Shown here piece after piece: positions 11,518 to 13,105 of a stretch of 13,105 nt of DNA. The stretch lies in the NCBI GenBank assembly GCA_910588845.1, contig CAJURU010000051.1, forward strand, positions 1 through 13,105. Direction: 5' to 3'. This DNA comes from an uncultured Lachnospiraceae bacterium. GTDB lineage: Bacteria > Bacillota > Clostridia > Lachnospirales > Lachnospiraceae. Numbering within the stretch: the stretch's first letter is position 1; every line of letters starts with the position of its first letter. Made by a program: the position numbers and the translations under genes. A model generated the notes under the pieces. The model was not told the origin of the DNA, did no database searches, and worked only from the letters and a program-made list of their open reading frames with translations.

Positions 11518-12684
11518 TCACCATTCACTCTTCGGTACGTCCAAACCGTAAATCACCAGCGGCTTGCCCAAATTTATGCCATCGGAGGATAATTCATATA
11601 CGGCCTTTTGTCTTTTAATTAATGTTATGCTTCGCAATTGTTGCATTTTTTTAATCTTTTTAACTACCCGAAGCTGCTCTTTATCCATCGGACGATAAGG
11701 CGTATCCGGCCCCCAAGTCTTGAACCCCACATAATTATTATAAGGGCAAAACTCCCCTACTTCCACAACCGCATAGCGGGTTTTCCCGGAATATGCCTTC
11801 ATTTTAATTTTTACGGCCTCGGCTACGTAGCCCTCATCGGTCATTCCCTTAATTTGATCATACTCTCCTATACCGAATACCGCACACATTTTGCAGGCTA
11901 CCTTAGTAAACCTACGCGTATGTCCGCAAGCCTTTCGCTGGTATAAATATTTAAAGGCAGTTTTATCCGTATTGCCATCCGTATACGTCATGGAGCGTTT
12001 TCCCCATTCATTTTTTTCATTCGCTCCTCCAACTTCCAGCACCACTCTCGCCTTCATCGTTTCCGAGAGGTTCCGGAATTTGGTCTTTTTGAGGTATTTG
12101 CTCAGCTCTCTAAGGTTTGCAATTGTTTTTTCTACGTCCTTCGTCAACGCCGCGCGAGTTTTATAATTCACCTCGTCGACATATACCTTGTCAGTATTTA
12201 CTACGCTCAACAAGTACTCTGATTCCTTCAAAGCTTTATCGACGTAGGCTTTAAAATCCTTGTATTCACGTCTCGCGAACTTAATGCCATAGATATATTC
12301 TTGGCAATCAGCTTTGGTGACATTGAAGCTTGTATACCCTCCGGATGTCTTCGGATTACGCCCACCACTAACGCCGAAGTACAATGAATCCTTCATACAA
12401 ATCGGGAAAATATTAAACCCTTCATCCGTACAAGTCGCCACCTTCTTGCTCAGCTTTTGGAATTGCTTTATGAAATTTTCCTCACCTCCTTTGATGCGCA
12501 ACTTGAAGGCTTTGCCCTTCATCAACTGCTTGTGAACTTTTTTGGCGGTATTTTGATCGACCTTCTTGACCGTAATGGTCGTAGTCTTCGCATTCACTTC
12601 CATCTGCGGAGAAAGCAGCCCAATCGCCATCGCCAATCCAAAAACCATCAACAATCTGCTACAAAACTTTCTCATCACCTTCAT
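11518..12684 (-). CDS. Secreted transglutaminase-like protein, catalytic histidine apparently lost
   Basis: ATG at 12684 is chosen because AGGAGGG lies six bases upstream; the open frame extends 14 codons further without support. The 388-aa protein has a signal peptide (RKFCSRLLMVFGLAMAIGLL, cleavage after VNA near residue 32). A Lys-rich helical region follows (KKVDQNTAKKVHKQLMKGKAFKLRIKG), of the kind seen in Clostridia surface proteins with transglutaminase cores. ACGHTRRFTKVACKMCAVFGI at about 252-272 resembles the family motif around the nucleophilic Cys (here Cys253), and YAVVEVGEF at 304-312 occupies the place of the usual HAWN/HAW(V) motif, with Tyr for His. It may therefore be a binding rather than catalytic member. 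No cell-wall anchor motif is visible. It is monocistronic, with its own promoter and terminator. The family call is tentative. Confidence 0.6.
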   Translation of the reverse strand: MKVMRKFCSRLLMVFGLAMAIGLLSPQMEVNAKTTTITVKKVDQNTAKKVHKQLMKGKAFKLRIKGGEENFIKQFQKLSKKVATCTDEGFNIFPICMKDSLYFGVSGGRNPKTSGGYTSFNVTKADCQEYIYGIKFARREYKDFKAYVDKALKESEYLLSVVNTDKVYVDEVNYKTRAALTKDVEKTIANLRELSKYLKKTKFRNLSETMKARVVLEVGGANEKNEWGKRSMTYTDGNTDKTAFKYLYQRKACGHTRRFTKVACKMCAVFGIGEYDQIKGMTDEGYVAEAVKIKMKAYSGKTRYAVVEVGEFCPYNNYVGFKTWGPDTPYRPMDKEQLRVVKKIKKMQQLRSITLIKRQKAVYELSSDGINLGKPLVIYGLDVPKSEW

Positions 12685-12757
12685 GGTAATCCCTCCTCGT
12701 CTCGCCTCGTTAGTAGTCACATTCAATGCATATCAATTTTATACGCCCAACACACGT

Positions 12758-12786
12758 AAGGTATTTTGCGCCGGAAATTTAGTCAA
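12758..12786 (-). promoter_or_regulatory. Candidate promoter of the transglutaminase-like gene
   Basis: On the minus strand TTGACT (12786-12781) and TACCTT (12763-12758) are 17 bases apart. The -35 lies in one arm of the large palindrome, and the leader to the ATG would be about 65 bases. A TATAAA further downstream (near 12742) is an alternative -10 but has no matching -35. Confidence 0.45.
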
Positions 12787-12843
12787 GGTCGGGCGGACAG
12801 CCCGTCATATTCAGCCTTGACGAGATTTCCGCAAACAAAATAC
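12761..12843. repeat. 83-base imperfect palindrome
   Basis: Nested arms pair as GTATTTTG (12761-12768) with CAAAATAC (12836-12843), CGGAAAT (12772-12778) with ATTTCCG (12825-12831), GTCAAGG (12782-12788) with CCTTGAC (12815-12821), and CGGGC (12790-12794) with GCCCG (12800-12804). The result is a long interrupted hairpin just upstream of the transglutaminase-like gene. Its size and symmetry fit a small non-autonomous mobile element or a regulatory hairpin. No target-site duplication was evident at the flanks, and no second copy is in the window. Confidence 0.65.
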
Positions 12844-12846
12844 AAT
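12817..12846 (+). promoter_or_regulatory. Promoter-like sequence pointing rightward from the palindrome
   Basis: TTGACG (12817-12822), 18 bases, then TACAAT (12841-12846) on the plus strand. It mirrors the minus-strand promoter in the opposite arm. No gene follows on the plus strand before the window edge, so its meaning is unclear. Confidence 0.35.
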
Positions 12847-13063
12847 TATCACACGCAAAAATCAGAAAATAAAGATCAAATAAAAGTAACCAAGAAAACT
12901 TAAATAATAAAAACATAGGGGACAGCCTTGTTTCCCAGTCTCCCAAACACTATGCTAATACAATGTAACATATGCGCGCTTGCGCGCAGTTGCTAAATTT
13001 TGTCTAGAAGTGTTGTATGGTTATAGGTTTCCTTATCAAATAGCTTCCCTGTCTTTATATATG
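12847..13063. other. Gene-free right-hand interval
   Basis: No gene with a ribosome binding site is present on either strand; the region is AT-rich. It contains one short near-palindrome, TGCGCGC-TT-GCGCGCA (12973-12988). The motifs GGACAGCC and CAGCCTTG, found in the 83-base palindrome, recur near 12918-12932. A 45-codon hydrophobic frame on the minus strand lacks a ribosome binding site. Confidence 0.4.
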
Positions 13064-13089
13064 TAAAAATCCGCTTTCTTAAGCCGGAT
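13064..13089 (-). terminator. Possible terminator of a minus-strand gene beyond the right edge
   Basis: On the minus strand ATCCG pairs with CGGAT, extended by CTT/AAG with a one-base bulge, followed by TTTTT (13068-13064). This is a short but canonical terminator outline. The gene it would serve lies outside the window. Confidence 0.45.
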
Positions 13090-13105
13090 GTAACACTTTC
13101 TCAAT

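Noticed and set aside
12786..12923. 45-codon hydrophobic minus-strand frame upstream of the transglutaminase-like gene
   Set aside because: No ribosome binding site; AT-rich sequence easily gives Phe/Leu-rich frames, and half of it lies in the palindrome.
1..13105. CRISPR array or insertion sequence
   Set aside because: No regularly spaced identical repeats of suitable length and no transposase-like protein were found on either strand.

Overview
The window looks like chromosomal accessory DNA from an anaerobic member of the Bacillota (Clostridia or Negativicutes style). The reasons are strong AGGAGG-type ribosome binding sites on nearly every gene, moderate GC on the left and more AT-rich DNA on the right, and protein families that are common in mobile elements of that phylum. 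No rRNA, tRNA, CRISPR array or transposase is visible, so the genus cannot be named.

Region 1 (1-5312, all minus strand) is a piece of an integrative/conjugative element. Read in the direction of transcription, it starts with two small hypothetical genes (104 and 77 aa). Next comes a promoter with an overlapping perfect palindrome. Then follow an MT-A70-type N6-adenine methyltransferase, a 66-aa membrane protein with a TTG start, a TraD/TraG-like coupling ATPase, a replication-relaxation family protein, and a C5-cytosine methyltransferase cut by the left window edge. The tight spacing (4-base stop gap, 23-base overlap, ATGA overlap, 66-base gap) points to one transfer/DNA-modification operon. 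No restriction enzyme is visible.

Region 2 (5313-10822) is a divergently arranged cargo module. On the minus strand lie a signal-peptide, membrane-anchored beta-domain protein (420 aa), a single-pass coiled-coil protein (325 aa from a TTG start), and an unrecognised 194-aa protein. The 194-aa gene is driven by a textbook promoter through a structured leader. On the plus strand lie a sigma-region-4-like regulator (177 aa) and a 212-aa protein without a signal peptide. The C-terminal domain of the 212-aa protein is recognisably homologous to the N-terminal domain of the secreted 420-aa protein.

The most interesting element is the leader of the sigma-like gene. A 13-bp long-range helix and an 11-bp hairpin that buries the Shine-Dalgarno sequence share the same bases and exclude each other. 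This is riboswitch/attenuator-type architecture, but no known class was recognised. The 194-aa gene facing it also has a leader in which the Shine-Dalgarno can be paired away.

Region 3 (10823-13105, minus strand genes) holds an 89-aa hypothetical gene whose stop codon lies in its own terminator, a 72-aa fragment resembling the last segment of Fibrobacter-major-paralogous/C-type-lectin-like surface proteins, and a secreted transglutaminase-like protein that seems to lack the catalytic histidine. The right end is non-coding. It contains an 83-base imperfect palindrome with promoter-like sequences pointing outward on both sides, and a possible terminator for a gene beyond the window.
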